Origin: JAHJTW01 sp964545545 | GTDB lineage: Bacteria > Krumholzibacteriota > Krumholzibacteriia > LZORAL124-64-63 | DNA: 64,000 nt | Direction of reading: 5' to 3' | NCBI GenBank assembly: GCA_964545545.1 | Contig: CAZJGK010000002.1 | Location: 1 to 64,000 of the forward strand | Shown here: piece after piece, positions 1-8,688 of the stretch | How positions within the stretch are numbered: position 1 is the first letter of the stretch | How the letters are laid out: each line of letters begins with the position of its first letter | Program-made: the position numbers and the translations under genes | Notes under the pieces: model-generated | Told to the model about the DNA's origin: nothing | Databases searched by the model: none | The model's input: the letters and a program-made list of their open reading frames with translations, nothing else

Positions 1-39
1 GTTGATCGTTACTGGACCAAGGCCATCATTGCTCCACAC

Positions 40-1929
40 TCAAAGTTCCAGCGGAACCCCGACTTCAATGATTTTGTCCATGGGGATGTTGAAGTAGAAG
101 GCGGCATCCTGGGCGCTTTCCGCCAGTTTGACGAAGAGGTGTTTGCGCCAGCGGCTCATGCCGGGCTTGTCCGTAACAATCAATTTCTGGCGGCCCAAGA
201 ACACGCTGATTTCTTCCTCCTGCAGTTCCAGGCCCTGGCCTTGGAGCAGGGACAGAAGGTTGTCAAAATTGGGCCGTTCCACGAATCCGTAGTAAATCAT
301 GGCCTGAAAAAACCCGCCACCCAGCTGTTCCAGCTCAATCTTTTCACTATTGGGGACTCTGGGGACATTCTTTGTCCTGAAGTGCAGCAGTACAATCTGA
401 TGGTGAAGAACGTGGTTATGCTCCACATTGTGGAAAAGTGAATGAGGAACCATTCCCGGTGTCCCCGCCAGAAACAGCGCCTGGCCCCGGACCCGCTGGG
501 CAGATGCGACCATTTCGCTTTCCCTGAATTGGTCAAAGGTAATCGCTTTTTCCTTGAGCTCCGCCGCGAGCAGTTTCCGCCCCCTTTTCCAGGTAATGAG
601 CATCACATACACCACAAATCCCACTGCCAGCGGAAACCATGCGCCATGAAGGATCTTGACGATGTTGGCACCGAAAAACGCCAGATCAACCACGAGGAAC
701 AGGCCGGAAAGGCCCAGAGCCTGCCATCTGTTCCAGTTCCATCTGTTTCGAGCCACGACATAAAACAGCAGGGTGGTGACCAGCATGGTGGAGGTTACAG
801 CCACGCCGTAGGCGGCGGCCAGCCGGCTGGATGTTTTGAAACCGATGACCAGCGTGATGGTGGCAACCATCAGGATCCAGTTGACGACGGGCACGTAAAT
901 CTGGCCCCTCTGTTTTGCCGAGGTGTGAACCACCTTCAAGCGCGGCAGAAAACCCAGCTGAATTGCCTGGGAGGTCAACGAAAACGCCCCGGTGATCACC
1001 GCCTGGGAAGCAATGATGGTCGCCATGGTTGCAAGGATCACGATCGGGATCCTGCCCCAGGACGGCACCATGGAGAAAAAAATCTGGTGAGCGTGCTCCG
1101 GATGGGTCAGAAGCAGGGCGCCCTGGCCCAGGTAATTCAGTAATAATGACGGCAGAACCAATCCGTACCACACCAGCCGGATGGGAAAAGTGCCAAAATG
1201 CCCCATGTCGGCGTAGAGGGCCTCAGCACCGGTCACTACCAGAAAAACAGCGCCCAGGACAAGAAATCCGTGACTGCCGTTATGAAACAGAAAGTCAACC
1301 CCCCAGTGTGGGGACAGCGCGGTCAGGATTGCCGGATAATGCAGCACCTGGACCATGCCAAGTGTCGCCAGGGTGAGGAACCACAACAGCACCGCCGGCC
1401 CGAACAGGCTGCCCACCCGGGCGGTTCCCTTGCTTTGAATCAGAAAAAGTCCGGCGAGAATCAGAATGGTGGCCGGAATGATATAGGGTTGAAACGATGG
1501 TGTCAGCACTTCCAGCCCCTCCAATGCGCTCAGCACCGAAATGGCCGGCGTTACCATACCATCCCCATACAGCAACGAGGCGGCAAAGAGTCCCAGCGCG
1601 ACCAAGTAAACTGGCCGTGCCGCTTCTTTCAGTCGATTGACCAGGGAAGTCAACGCGATGACACCGCCCTCACCGTTGTTGTCCGCCCGCATCACAAAGG
1701 TGAGATACTTCAACGTGACCACGAGGATCAGGGACCAGGACATCAGGGACAGCACACCGAAAATGTTGGCTCGGCTGGCAACCACGGCGTAATCCCCGTG
1801 GAAACATTCCCGCATTGCGTATAGCGGGCTGGTACCGATGTCCCCAAACACCACACCCAGCGCCGCCAGCGATAGGGCCGCCGTGCCGTGTCTTGAAATC
1901 CCCCTGCCATTTCCCGCCTGTTTGTTCAT
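40..1929 (-). CDS. kup: Kup-family potassium uptake protein
   Basis: Low-affinity K+/H+ symporter of the inner membrane (KUP/HAK/KT family), 629 residues, the usual length. The N-terminal motif GVVFGDIGTSPLYAMRE (about residues 26-42) is the family signature and is followed by about twelve hydrophobic segments to about residue 450. A soluble C-terminal domain follows, as in E. coli Kup. The ATG at 1929 is preceded by GGGAG at 5 nt. The neighbours (cysE, cysK) lie on the same strand but give no functional link. The stop is 39 bp inside the left edge, so the gene is complete. Confidence 0.95.
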   Translation of the reverse strand: MNKQAGNGRGISRHGTAALSLAALGVVFGDIGTSPLYAMRECFHGDYAVVASRANIFGVLSLMSWSLILVVTLKYLTFVMRADNNGEGGVIALTSLVNRLKEAARPVYLVALGLFAASLLYGDGMVTPAISVLSALEGLEVLTPSFQPYIIPATILILAGLFLIQSKGTARVGSLFGPAVLLWFLTLATLGMVQVLHYPAILTALSPHWGVDFLFHNGSHGFLVLGAVFLVVTGAEALYADMGHFGTFPIRLVWYGLVLPSLLLNYLGQGALLLTHPEHAHQIFFSMVPSWGRIPIVILATMATIIASQAVITGAFSLTSQAIQLGFLPRLKVVHTSAKQRGQIYVPVVNWILMVATITLVIGFKTSSRLAAAYGVAVTSTMLVTTLLFYVVARNRWNWNRWQALGLSGLFLVVDLAFFGANIVKILHGAWFPLAVGFVVYVMLITWKRGRKLLAAELKEKAITFDQFRESEMVASAQRVRGQALFLAGTPGMVPHSLFHNVEHNHVLHHQIVLLHFRTKNVPRVPNSEKIELEQLGGGFFQAMIYYGFVERPNFDNLLSLLQGQGLELQEEEISVFLGRQKLIVTDKPGMSRWRKHLFVKLAESAQDAAFYFNIPMDKIIEVGVPLEL

Positions 1930-1970
1930 TCAATCTCCCTGAAGTCCGTGCGTGTGAACCTACAAGGGAT

Positions 1971-2897
1971 CTACCGGGAGTCCAAGACCTTTGCCCCCGC
2001 CGGAACCGAGGCGGTGATCCACACTCCGCCCCCGATGACCGCGCCATCGCCGATGACCGTCTTGCCCCCCAGAATCGTGGCGTTGGCATAGATGGTCACG
2101 CCGTCGCCGATGGTCGGGTGGCGCTTGCCGCCCTTGACCAGGCTGCCGTCCGGGTTGCGGGGAAAGCTGAGAGCGCCCAGGGTCACACCCTGGTAGATCT
2201 TGACCTGCTCCCCGATCTCGGTGGTCTCGCCGATCACCACGCCGGTGCCGTGATCGATGAAAAAATGGGGCCCGATGCGGGCGCCCGGATGAATGTCCAC
2301 GCCCGACTCGTGGTGCGCCCACTCGCTCATGATGCGCGGCAACAGCGGAATCCCCAGCTGGTAGAGCGGATGGGCCAGCCGATGCACCAGAATGGCGGTG
2401 ACACCCGGGTAGCAAAGAATGATCTCTTCGGTGTTGGTGGCGGCCGGGTCGCCCTCGAAGGCGGCCCGCACATCCGTGTCCAGCAGGGCGCGAATGTCCG
2501 GCAGCTGCTCGAGGTAACGGGAGGTCACCAGCTTGGCCGCTTGGGTGAAGGTGTCCTCATCGGGTGATTCACTCGGCCCCAACTTCCACAGATCCGAGCA
2601 CTTGCAACCCGAATGCCAGCAGAAACGCAGGGTCTGACGGATCACCTCGGCCAGTTCCCGGGTAAGGGCCTCGACCCTCGCTCCGACCATCAATTCCAGG
2701 TCGGCGTTATGGGGCAGGACCTGTCCGTAATAACCGGGAAAAACCAGGGCCTGCAGGTTTTCCAGAATCTGGACGATGTCCCGGCGAAGCGGCAGGTGCC
2801 GATCACCGATGATGTTGACGCCCCCGCGGCTATGATAGGAATCCACCAGCTTGCCGGTCAGATCCCGGAGCCAGCGGGCATGGTCCTTTCCGTTCAT
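1971..2897 (-). CDS. cysE: Serine O-acetyltransferase
   Basis: Makes O-acetylserine from serine and acetyl-CoA, the first step of cysteine synthesis. 308 residues. The C-terminal third is a left-handed beta-helix of hexapeptide repeats (HPGARIGPHFFIDHGTG, VVIGETTEIGEQVKIYQGVT, GGKRHPTIGDGVTIYANATI), with the family's catalytic His in the DIHPGA/HGTG region. The long N-terminal helical domain matches the EpsC/SerA-type enzymes rather than the shorter E. coli form. The start is placed at the ATG at 2897, 4 bp after the cysK stop; the open frame continues upstream only through cysK. Almost certainly co-transcribed and translationally coupled with cysK. Confidence 0.93.
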   Translation of the reverse strand: MNGKDHARWLRDLTGKLVDSYHSRGGVNIIGDRHLPLRRDIVQILENLQALVFPGYYGQVLPHNADLELMVGARVEALTRELAEVIRQTLRFCWHSGCKCSDLWKLGPSESPDEDTFTQAAKLVTSRYLEQLPDIRALLDTDVRAAFEGDPAATNTEEIILCYPGVTAILVHRLAHPLYQLGIPLLPRIMSEWAHHESGVDIHPGARIGPHFFIDHGTGVVIGETTEIGEQVKIYQGVTLGALSFPRNPDGSLVKGGKRHPTIGDGVTIYANATILGGKTVIGDGAVIGGGVWITASVPAGAKVLDSR

Positions 2898-2901
2898 CGC
2901 A

Positions 2902-3837
2902 TTAGTCCCTGTAGATTGAAAAAAGATCGGACGACAAATACCGCTCCCCGAACGAGGGCAGCACGGTGACGATCCGCTTGCCGGCCATCTGTGGACGGTC
3001 GGCAATCCGGCAACCCGCCACCAAAGCGGCGCCGGAGCTGATGCCCACCAGCAGGCCCTCTTCGCGAGCGGCCCTGCGCGCCATCTCCATGGCTTCCTCG
3101 CTGCCAACGGTGATGATCTCCGATATCAGGCTGGTGTCCATGTTTTCCGGGATGAATCCCGCGCCAATCCCCTGGATCTTGTGGGGACCGGGCTGGCGCC
3201 CCGAAAGAACCGCGGACTCTTCAGGCTCGACCGCAACCGCGAGGAGATCGGGATTCAATTCCCGCAGACGGCGCACCGTGCCCGTAAATGTCCCTCCGGT
3301 GCCCACGCCGGCCACCAGCACATCCACCCGGCCCCCGGTGTCGGTCCAGATTTCCTCTGCCGTCGTGCGGGTGTGAACCGCGGGGTTGGCCGGGTTGGTG
3401 AACTGGTCCGGCACAAACGCGCCGGGCCGCTCGGCGAGCAGTTCCTCGGCTTTGGCCATGGCCGCCTTCATGCCGCCGGCGGCCTCGGTCAGCACCAGTT
3501 CCGCCCCCAGCGCCCGCATGACCACCCGCCGCTCCATGGACATGCTGTCCGGCATGACAAGGGTGACCTTGTACCCTTTGACTGCGCCCACGAAAGCCAG
3601 GGCGATGCCCGTGTTGCCGCTGGTGGCCTCGATGATTTCCCCCCCGGGGGGGAGCCTGCCGTCCCGCTCCGCGGCCTCGACCATGGCCAGGCCGATGCGG
3701 TCCTTGACGCTGGCCATCGGGTTGAAGGATTCGAGTTTGACGACCAGATCGGCGGCGCCCGCCGTCAAATGGTTGATGCGAACCAGGGGCGTGCCTCCCA
3801 CAAGTTCCGTGATTGATGCATGAATTCCGTTGGGCAT
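2902..3837 (-). CDS. cysK: Cysteine synthase A (O-acetylserine sulfhydrylase)
   Basis: PLP enzyme converting O-acetylserine and sulfide to cysteine; 311 residues, typical for CysK. Visible motifs: the PLP lysine in NPMASVKDR (about residue 44), the substrate loop TSGNTGIALA, the phosphate-binding GVGTGGTFTG, and SSGAA near the C-terminus. The start at 3837 is preceded by GGAGG at good spacing; an upstream in-frame ATG lacks this. First gene of a cysK-cysE unit. The shared 260-bp region to the divergent gene at 4098 should hold both promoters. The C-terminus ends in ...DLFSIYRD rather than the Ile-ending tail that docks into CysE in enterics, so I cannot claim that complex. Confidence 0.94.
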   Translation of the reverse strand: MPNGIHASITELVGGTPLVRINHLTAGAADLVVKLESFNPMASVKDRIGLAMVEAAERDGRLPPGGEIIEATSGNTGIALAFVGAVKGYKVTLVMPDSMSMERRVVMRALGAELVLTEAAGGMKAAMAKAEELLAERPGAFVPDQFTNPANPAVHTRTTAEEIWTDTGGRVDVLVAGVGTGGTFTGTVRRLRELNPDLLAVAVEPEESAVLSGRQPGPHKIQGIGAGFIPENMDTSLISEIITVGSEEAMEMARRAAREEGLLVGISSGAALVAGCRIADRPQMAGKRIVTVLPSFGERYLSSDLFSIYRD

Positions 3838-4097
3838 GGTATATCCTCCGGCGAGGTTGGTTTCAGGTGGCTTCAATACCCCTTATTCTAGTATGAAATC
3901 CCCGAGCCGCCTCCCCCGCTCGAGTTGAGGCGCCCGGGCTCACTTGCAACCGGAGACCAAAAGCACAACATTATGAGGCAACAACGAACGGGAACTTACC
4001 AGGCGCGACGCTGTTTTTGCTGTCTTGATCGGGGTGCTGCCTGGTCGCGGACCATAAGGCCGTTCAGCTTGAAGTTTCACGGCAAGGAAGGTGTTTC

Positions 4098-5111
4098 ATG
4101 AGTAGAGTGCAATCCATGCTTTTGCCCCTCCTCGGCATGCTGGCTCTGGTACCGGGACCAGCTTCGGCCCAGGTCATAGACGTCACCCCCCGTTCCTTCG
4201 ACTTCGGCACCATGAAACAGGAGGAAACAAGAGCAGTCAAGGTTACGGTTACAAACAAGGGCGGCGCGCGTCTCATCATCAGTGATGTCAAGGCCGATTG
4301 CGGTTGTACCGTCCCGGAGATGAAGGTCAAGGAACTCGGCCCCGGCGAATCCGCGCCCCTGAACATCGAGTTCAACAGCAAGCACTTCAACGGCAACGTT
4401 GTCAAGATGGTGCAGATCTTTTCCAATGACCCTTCCAACGGGGTAGCCGAGGTCATGATCACCGCCAAAGTCCATGCCTCCCTGATCATCGATCCTGAAA
4501 CCAGGCGCCTCGGATTCCCCACGACCATGGTGGGCGACGAGGCGAAAGTTGTGGCCACGTTTACCGCCGTGGATGCTGCCGAACTGGAACTGCGCGATCC
4601 CCTATCCAGCCACGGCCGATTCGATGTGGAGGTCCACAACAAGGTTGACGGCGACCCCCGGAAGGCTGAACTGGTTGTTTCCCTTCCCGCCGATGTGACT
4701 CCGGGAACCCATCGCGACAACATCCGGGTCAGCACCAACCTGCCCGAAATGCCCAGCGTGGACTTCGAAGCCAAGGCCCAGATCACGGCCCCCATCCTGG
4801 TGGACCCCGATGTTCTCAGTTTCCGCTTTCAGCCCCGATTCAATCTGAACATGCGGATCAAGCCCTTCGATGAACGAATCCGGTTCAAGGTTCTGGCTGT
4901 ATCCACGGATTTGCCTGAGCTGAAACTCGGCAAGATGATCACCGTCAAGGACGATGAATTCATTATCCCGATCAGCGGCGCCCCCATTGCCCCCGACAAT
5001 CCACGGGCTCTCGACGCCAGGGGCCGGATCAAGGGTTCAATCATCATCAAGACCGACCTGCCGGCCATGCCCCGGATCGAGATCCCGGTCACCTACATGA
5101 TCAGGATGTAA
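4098..5111 (+). CDS. DUF1573 secreted protein
   Basis: Exported protein of 337 residues with a Sec signal peptide (cleavage likely after ASA, about residue 24). Residues 28-115 form a DUF1573 domain: FDFGTMKQEETR, then the conserved CGCTVPE motif and a GPGES turn. Further Ig-like/MSP-like beta domains follow to the C-terminus. Function is unknown; DUF1573 proteins often sit beside redox-associated membrane proteins, as here. AAGGAAGG at 6 nt supports the ATG at 4098. It is 7 bp upstream of the rhodanese-like gene, and the three genes 4098-6092 look like one operon. Confidence 0.85.
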   Translation: MSRVQSMLLPLLGMLALVPGPASAQVIDVTPRSFDFGTMKQEETRAVKVTVTNKGGARLIISDVKADCGCTVPEMKVKELGPGESAPLNIEFNSKHFNGNVVKMVQIFSNDPSNGVAEVMITAKVHASLIIDPETRRLGFPTTMVGDEAKVVATFTAVDAAELELRDPLSSHGRFDVEVHNKVDGDPRKAELVVSLPADVTPGTHRDNIRVSTNLPEMPSVDFEAKAQITAPILVDPDVLSFRFQPRFNLNMRIKPFDERIRFKVLAVSTDLPELKLGKMITVKDDEFIIPISGAPIAPDNPRALDARGRIKGSIIIKTDLPAMPRIEIPVTYMIRM

Positions 5112-5118
5112 GACCGCC

Positions 5119-5640
5119 ATGGACCCACGGCCAGGGACACGCAATACGACCGGCGCGAGCCTGCGAAAATCGCTGTTGGAAGCGGGAGTGCTGCTGGCTT
5201 TTGCCCTGGCCGCAACCGCGATCAGTTGGGCTCTGCGGTCTGATCGCCTGCCCCTGCGCGCCGACCCCACCTTCTACCGGCTGGAGCTTGACGCCCCCCT
5301 GATCGATCCTGCAGCGGCCATCGAACTCTACCGCCAGGGTCAATACCTGTTCATCGACACCAGACCCGTACCCGAAGACAGCCTCGCCTCGATCCCCGGC
5401 GCGCTGCCGGTCAGGGAGCAATCATTCGATGACGACCTGCTGGCTGTCTTTGATTTCATGCATCCCGAAGACCCGCTCATCCTGTTCGGTGACGGCAACC
5501 TGCTGACCGTTTCCAATATTTCCGCCCGCCTCAAAGCGCGGGGATATACCCACATCCAGATCCTGCGCGGCGGCCTGCGGGCCTGGGTCCAGGCCCAGGG
5601 TCCGGTCACCAGCGGTCCCCTCCCGGGCGGGGAATCATGA
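5119..5640 (+). CDS. Membrane-anchored rhodanese-like protein, catalytic Cys absent
   Basis: 173 residues: one N-terminal transmembrane helix (about 14-36), then a rhodanese fold (about 55-165) with the typical LFIDTRP strand and the GLRAWVQA C-terminal helix. In active rhodaneses the loop after the central strand carries the persulfide Cys (a CxxG-type loop); here it reads LILFGDGNLLTVS with no Cys. It is therefore unlikely to be a sulfurtransferase and more likely a structural or binding partner. The ATG is 7 bp after DUF1573, and the stop overlaps the next start (ATGA at 5637). Confidence 0.8.
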   Translation: MDPRPGTRNTTGASLRKSLLEAGVLLAFALAATAISWALRSDRLPLRADPTFYRLELDAPLIDPAAAIELYRQGQYLFIDTRPVPEDSLASIPGALPVREQSFDDDLLAVFDFMHPEDPLILFGDGNLLTVSNISARLKARGYTHIQILRGGLRAWVQAQGPVTSGPLPGGES

Positions 5641-6092
5641 TGCGCTGGCTGGGCCTGATCTGCCGACTCGCCGTCGGCGGTGTCTTCCTGTTCGCCTGTT
5701 GGGACAAGCTCCTGCATCCGCAGGCGTTTGCGACCGCCATTGACCACTATCACCTTGTTCCCTACAGCCTGCTGCATCCCCTGGCGCAGGGTCTGCCGGT
5801 GCTGGAAATGCTGATCGGACTTGCGCTGGTGCTGGGCATCTGCCGCAGGGGGGCCTCCCTGCTGGCGATGATCCTGATGGTGGTCTTCCTGTTTGCCATC
5901 AGCAGCGCGCTGATCCGCGGCCTCGACATTTCCTGCGGATGTTTTCACACCGATGGCGGACACCTCGTCGGCATCTCTTTACTGCTGCGTGACGTCATAC
6001 TGCTGATCCTCTGCCTGCCCCCGTTGTTGCTCCGGGATGCCGGGCCGGAAATCCCCTCTCACCAAAAAGAGATTGAGTCGACGCCCCTATGA
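5637..6092 (+). CDS. MauE/DoxX-type redox-associated membrane protein
   Basis: 151 residues with four hydrophobic helices. It opens with a DoxX/MauE-like segment (LAVGGVFLFACWDKLLHP) and carries an SCGCF motif after helix 3 (about residue 101), typical of the MauE-like family. MauE is needed for disulfide-rich methylamine dehydrogenase maturation; related membrane proteins are thought to act in periplasmic thiol chemistry. Its start overlaps the rhodanese-like stop by 4 nt, so the two are translationally coupled. Substrate unknown. Confidence 0.8.
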   Translation: MMRWLGLICRLAVGGVFLFACWDKLLHPQAFATAIDHYHLVPYSLLHPLAQGLPVLEMLIGLALVLGICRRGASLLAMILMVVFLFAISSALIRGLDISCGCFHTDGGHLVGISLLLRDVILLILCLPPLLLRDAGPEIPSHQKEIESTPL

Positions 6093-6232
6093 CCGATCAT
6101 CCCCTGCGCCCGGATCACCGCGCGAACGGTGAGAATCATTGTCGATTTGACAGTGTCCTCCCATGAATTACTTTTCCTTACGTTCCGGTCCCATGACGGG
6201 GCCCGCACACCATGTCTCAGGAGGAAAAAGCA

Positions 6233-6412
6233 ATGCCCGCGAAGGTTGATGAAACCAAGTGTTCCGCTTGTGAAGATTGTGTGGAATCCTGCCCCACCGA
6301 GGTCATCTCCATGGTCGATGGCCACGCCTGGGTCAATCCCGAAGAATGCATCGACTGTGAAGCCTGCGTGGATGCCTGTCCCGAAGACGCCATCAGCATG
6401 GTCGATGAGTAG
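6233..6412 (+). CDS. 2[4Fe-4S] ferredoxin
   Basis: 59-residue clostridial-type ferredoxin with two cluster motifs, CSACEDCVESCP and CIDCEACVDACP, giving all eight Cys ligands. Acidic, small and soluble: a low-potential electron carrier. The start is set at 6233 because AGGAGG lies just upstream of this ATG (inside the longer frame that opens at 6212). It is 140 bp downstream of the MauE-like gene, so it may be separately transcribed. Followed by a strong hairpin at 6454-6486. Confidence 0.93.
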   Translation: MPAKVDETKCSACEDCVESCPTEVISMVDGHAWVNPEECIDCEACVDACPEDAISMVDE

Positions 6413-6453
6413 CGGTTTCACCTTGGCCGTTTGGTAATGGCCGGGTTATGACG

Positions 6454-6486
6454 AGCACGAGGACGCCCCCTGGGCGTCCTCGTGCT
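6454..6486. terminator. Strong hairpin between convergent genes
   Basis: A perfect 15-bp inverted repeat (arms 6454-6468 and 6472-6486) with a 3-nt loop, between the ferredoxin (+) and the ybjQ-like gene (-). It has no T-run on either side, so it is a likely bidirectional transcript end or 3'-stabilising hairpin rather than a textbook intrinsic terminator. Confidence 0.65.
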
Positions 6487-6503
6487 GTCCCGTTCGCTGG
6501 AAA

Positions 6504-6839
6504 CTACTCGTCTGAAATGACCACCGCGGTGCCATAGGCCAAAAGTTCGGCCGCGTGCTCCATCATCTCACTGGTGGCGAAGCGCAAACCCACCACGGCG
6601 TTGGCGCCGCTGGCTTCGGCCTGGGCCACCATCCGGTCAAGCGCTTCCTCCCTGCACTCGGCAATCATCTTGGTGTAGTCGGAAATTTCCCCGCCGACCA
6701 TGTTCTTCAGGCCGGCCATGATGTCGTGTCCGAGGTGGCGGGCGCGAATGGTGTTGCCGCGCACCAGACCCAGGGTCTCCACGATTTTCTTGCCCACGAT
6801 GCCATCTGTCGTGACCACCAACATTTTGGCGTTGTCCAT
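6504..6839 (-). CDS. YbjQ/UPF0145 family protein
   Basis: 111 residues, about the family length, with the conserved pattern VTTDGIVGKKIVETLGLVRG ... ARHLGHDIMAGLKNMVGGE and the C-terminal GANAVVGLRF. YbjQ proteins form pentamers and were once called heavy-metal-binding; the real role is unknown. I place the start at 6839, where GGAAGGGG precedes the ATG by 4 nt. An upstream ATG at 6863 would overlap the anti-sigma stop by 4 nt and is an alternative. Last gene of the minus-strand run that begins at the cobalamin riboswitch. Confidence 0.88.
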   Translation of the reverse strand: MDNAKMLVVTTDGIVGKKIVETLGLVRGNTIRARHLGHDIMAGLKNMVGGEISDYTKMIAECREEALDRMVAQAEASGANAVVGLRFATSEMMEHAAELLAYGTAVVISDE

Positions 6840-6859
6840 TTTTCCCCTTCCGGTTGACA

Positions 6860-7318
6860 TCACCGCACCACGTCCTTGTAACGGGTTCGGCTGCGTTTGT
6901 GCAGGCGCTCCCGCACCACCGAAATCAGCAGCACAACCATCCCCGCCACCGCAGCCAGGGCTCCCCAGCGCACGGTCCTGGGCAGATCCGGGCTGTGCCA
7001 GATGGCGGTGACCGCGGAAATTGCAGCCCAGCCCAGGACCAGCGCCCCACCCAGGATCAGCAGCACCCAGCCGAAAGAGCGCTCAAGGCCGTTGTAGTAA
7101 CTTTTCCAGAAGGCCTCCCACTCCTCGGCGGGCGGTTCCTTGATTCTCATGCCCGCGGTCATGTCCTTGAGCCGCCGCAACTGGGCGACCACCCGGCGGG
7201 CGTCGGCATCGACGGCCAAACGGACCTCGATGGCGGCGGTTTCGGCCGCAGGAAGCTCACCATCCACATACGCACTCAGCAGGGCGTCATCCTCTGGAAG
7301 CTGTGGCTGGTCTCTCAT
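6860..7318 (-). CDS. Putative anti-sigma factor (membrane)
   Basis: 152 residues. The N-terminal part (about 8-50: DALLSAYVDGELPAAET...) resembles the anti-sigma domain that binds ECF sigma factors, but the His-x3-Cys-x2-Cys zinc motif of ZAS-type domains is absent. Two transmembrane helices follow (about 80-105 and 117-136), leaving only a short basic tail. The start at 7318 overlaps the sigma-factor stop (ATGA), the usual coupling for a sigma/anti-sigma pair. The call rests on context plus topology. Confidence 0.75.
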   Translation of the reverse strand: MRDQPQLPEDDALLSAYVDGELPAAETAAIEVRLAVDADARRVVAQLRRLKDMTAGMRIKEPPAEEWEAFWKSYYNGLERSFGWVLLILGGALVLGWAAISAVTAIWHSPDLPRTVRWGALAAVAGMVVLLISVVRERLHKRSRTRYKDVVR

Positions 7319-7974
7319 GGTTCGTCCTTCAGTCCGCAAGCTGCCCGCAAACGCATACGCGCGGTGTGCAATCTGGACATGACCGTTCCCACCGGCACCT
7401 GCATGGCCGTGGCGATCTGCCTGTATTTCAAACCCTGGAAATGATAGAGAATGAAGACCTCACGCAACTCGGGCGACAGATCCTCCAACCCGGCCCACAG
7501 GCGTTCACGAAGGTCCCCGGCCACGGTCTGTTCCAAAGGATCGGGTCTCCCGTCGTCCTCATTCACCCATTCGAGGGGCACATCCCCCCGATGACGTTTC
7601 TCGTTGCGCTTCTGGTTGAAGGCAGCATTGCGCACGATGCGGTACAACCAGGGGAAGAACGGTTCATCGAGATGGAACCGGGAGAGCGTGCGATGCACGC
7701 TGATGAAAGCCTTCTGGACGACATCCATGGCATCGTCGTGGTTGCCGGTGAAACCCATGGCAATGCCGTAGGCCCGATGTCGGTAACGGTTCATCAGATC
7801 CTCGAATCCACGACTGTCCCCTGCGAGATAGAGTTGAATATCCTGCCGGTCACGGAGCCTGTCCGGATCCGCGGCGGCAGCAGCCGTCTCCCCGCTTGGC
7901 GGGTCAGACAGGGGAGATACACCGCCGGGTCGGGATTTATTCGCGGGAATCGAGGTTAAAAAGAAACCGAACAC
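7315..7974 (-). CDS. ECF-type RNA polymerase sigma factor
   Basis: 219 residues. Sigma region 2 spans about 58-125 (FEDLMNRYRHRAYGIA ... DDAMDVVQKAFISVHR ... PWLYRIVRNAAFNQKR). Region 4 spans about 160-210 (LSPELREVFILYHFQGLKYR, then a helix-turn-helix containing VPVGTVMSRLHTARMRLR). An N-terminal extension of about 45 residues is Pro/Ala-rich. The start is a GTG at 7974 directly abutting the stop of the adenosyltransferase gene, with AGGA upstream. It sits in the apparent B12 transcription unit; no target promoter can be named. Confidence 0.88.
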   Translation of the reverse strand: MFGFFLTSIPANKSRPGGVSPLSDPPSGETAAAAADPDRLRDRQDIQLYLAGDSRGFEDLMNRYRHRAYGIAMGFTGNHDDAMDVVQKAFISVHRTLSRFHLDEPFFPWLYRIVRNAAFNQKRNEKRHRGDVPLEWVNEDDGRPDPLEQTVAGDLRERLWAGLEDLSPELREVFILYHFQGLKYRQIATAMQVPVGTVMSRLHTARMRLRAACGLKDEP

Positions 7975-8553
7975 TCAATCATCCTGCCCGGTTGATTGCC
8001 AGGTCGTATCCCCGACACCGGCCTCGGCGTTGGCTGACCGGGCCGCCGTGAAAAGAAAATCGCTCAGACGGTTGAGATAGATGATGGCCGCGGCCGGAAC
8101 CGTCTCGTCCTGAGCCAAGGCCACGGCCTTGCGTTCGGCGCGGCGGCACACCGTGCGCGCCAGATGCAGAAAGCCGGCCGCGAGGGTGCCTCCCGGCAGG
8201 ATGAAAGCCTGCAGGCGGGGCAAATCGCGGGTCAATGAATCGATGAGGATTTCCAGGCTGCGCACGGGGAACGGGTGCTGGTCCCCCTCGAACAAGACCC
8301 GGCAACGTTCCGGATCGGCGACCACGGAACCCAGGGCAAAAAGCTGCGACTGGATATCCGTCAAGGCGATGCGCAAGGTTCCCCCGGGTCCCTCGGCCGC
8401 AGGCGGCAGGACGGCAAGGCAACAGCCCAGCGCGCTGTTGAGCTCGTCGATATCACCGTAGAGGTCAACGCGCAGAGCCGATTTCGTCGTGCGGGTCCCG
8501 TCCCCCAGCGAGGTCTGGCCCTGATCACCCGTGCGGGTATAAATACGCGCCAT
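7975..8553 (-). CDS. Cob(I)alamin adenosyltransferase, PduO type
   Basis: Converts cob(I)alamin and ATP to adenosylcobalamin. 192 residues; N-terminal MARIYTRTGDQGQTSLGDG is the ATP-binding signature of the PduO class, and DLYGDIDELNSALG follows. The family's C-terminal motif region is present (LPGGTLAAGFLHLARTVCRR, AERKAV, YLNRLSDFLFTAAR). The start at 8553 has GGAAGG upstream. It lies 135 bp downstream of the propeller gene on the same strand. Its presence beneath the riboswitch supports a cobalamin uptake and activation unit. Confidence 0.94.
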   Translation of the reverse strand: MARIYTRTGDQGQTSLGDGTRTTKSALRVDLYGDIDELNSALGCCLAVLPPAAEGPGGTLRIALTDIQSQLFALGSVVADPERCRVLFEGDQHPFPVRSLEILIDSLTRDLPRLQAFILPGGTLAAGFLHLARTVCRRAERKAVALAQDETVPAAAIIYLNRLSDFLFTAARSANAEAGVGDTTWQSTGQDD

Positions 8554-8688
8554 GAGGGGAACCTTCCGGTTTAAGTCTCCTGTGCCGGTTGTAATAATGA
8601 GACAAACCCCGAAGTTGACCAAGGGAATTCCTGCGGTCCAGCATGGCCCGCGGCGTGACAACCTCCATTCGGCAGCTTGGTGGCCGGA

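Noticed and set aside
5119..5640. Active sulfurtransferase (thiosulfate rhodanese)
   Set aside because: The active-site loop has no Cys.
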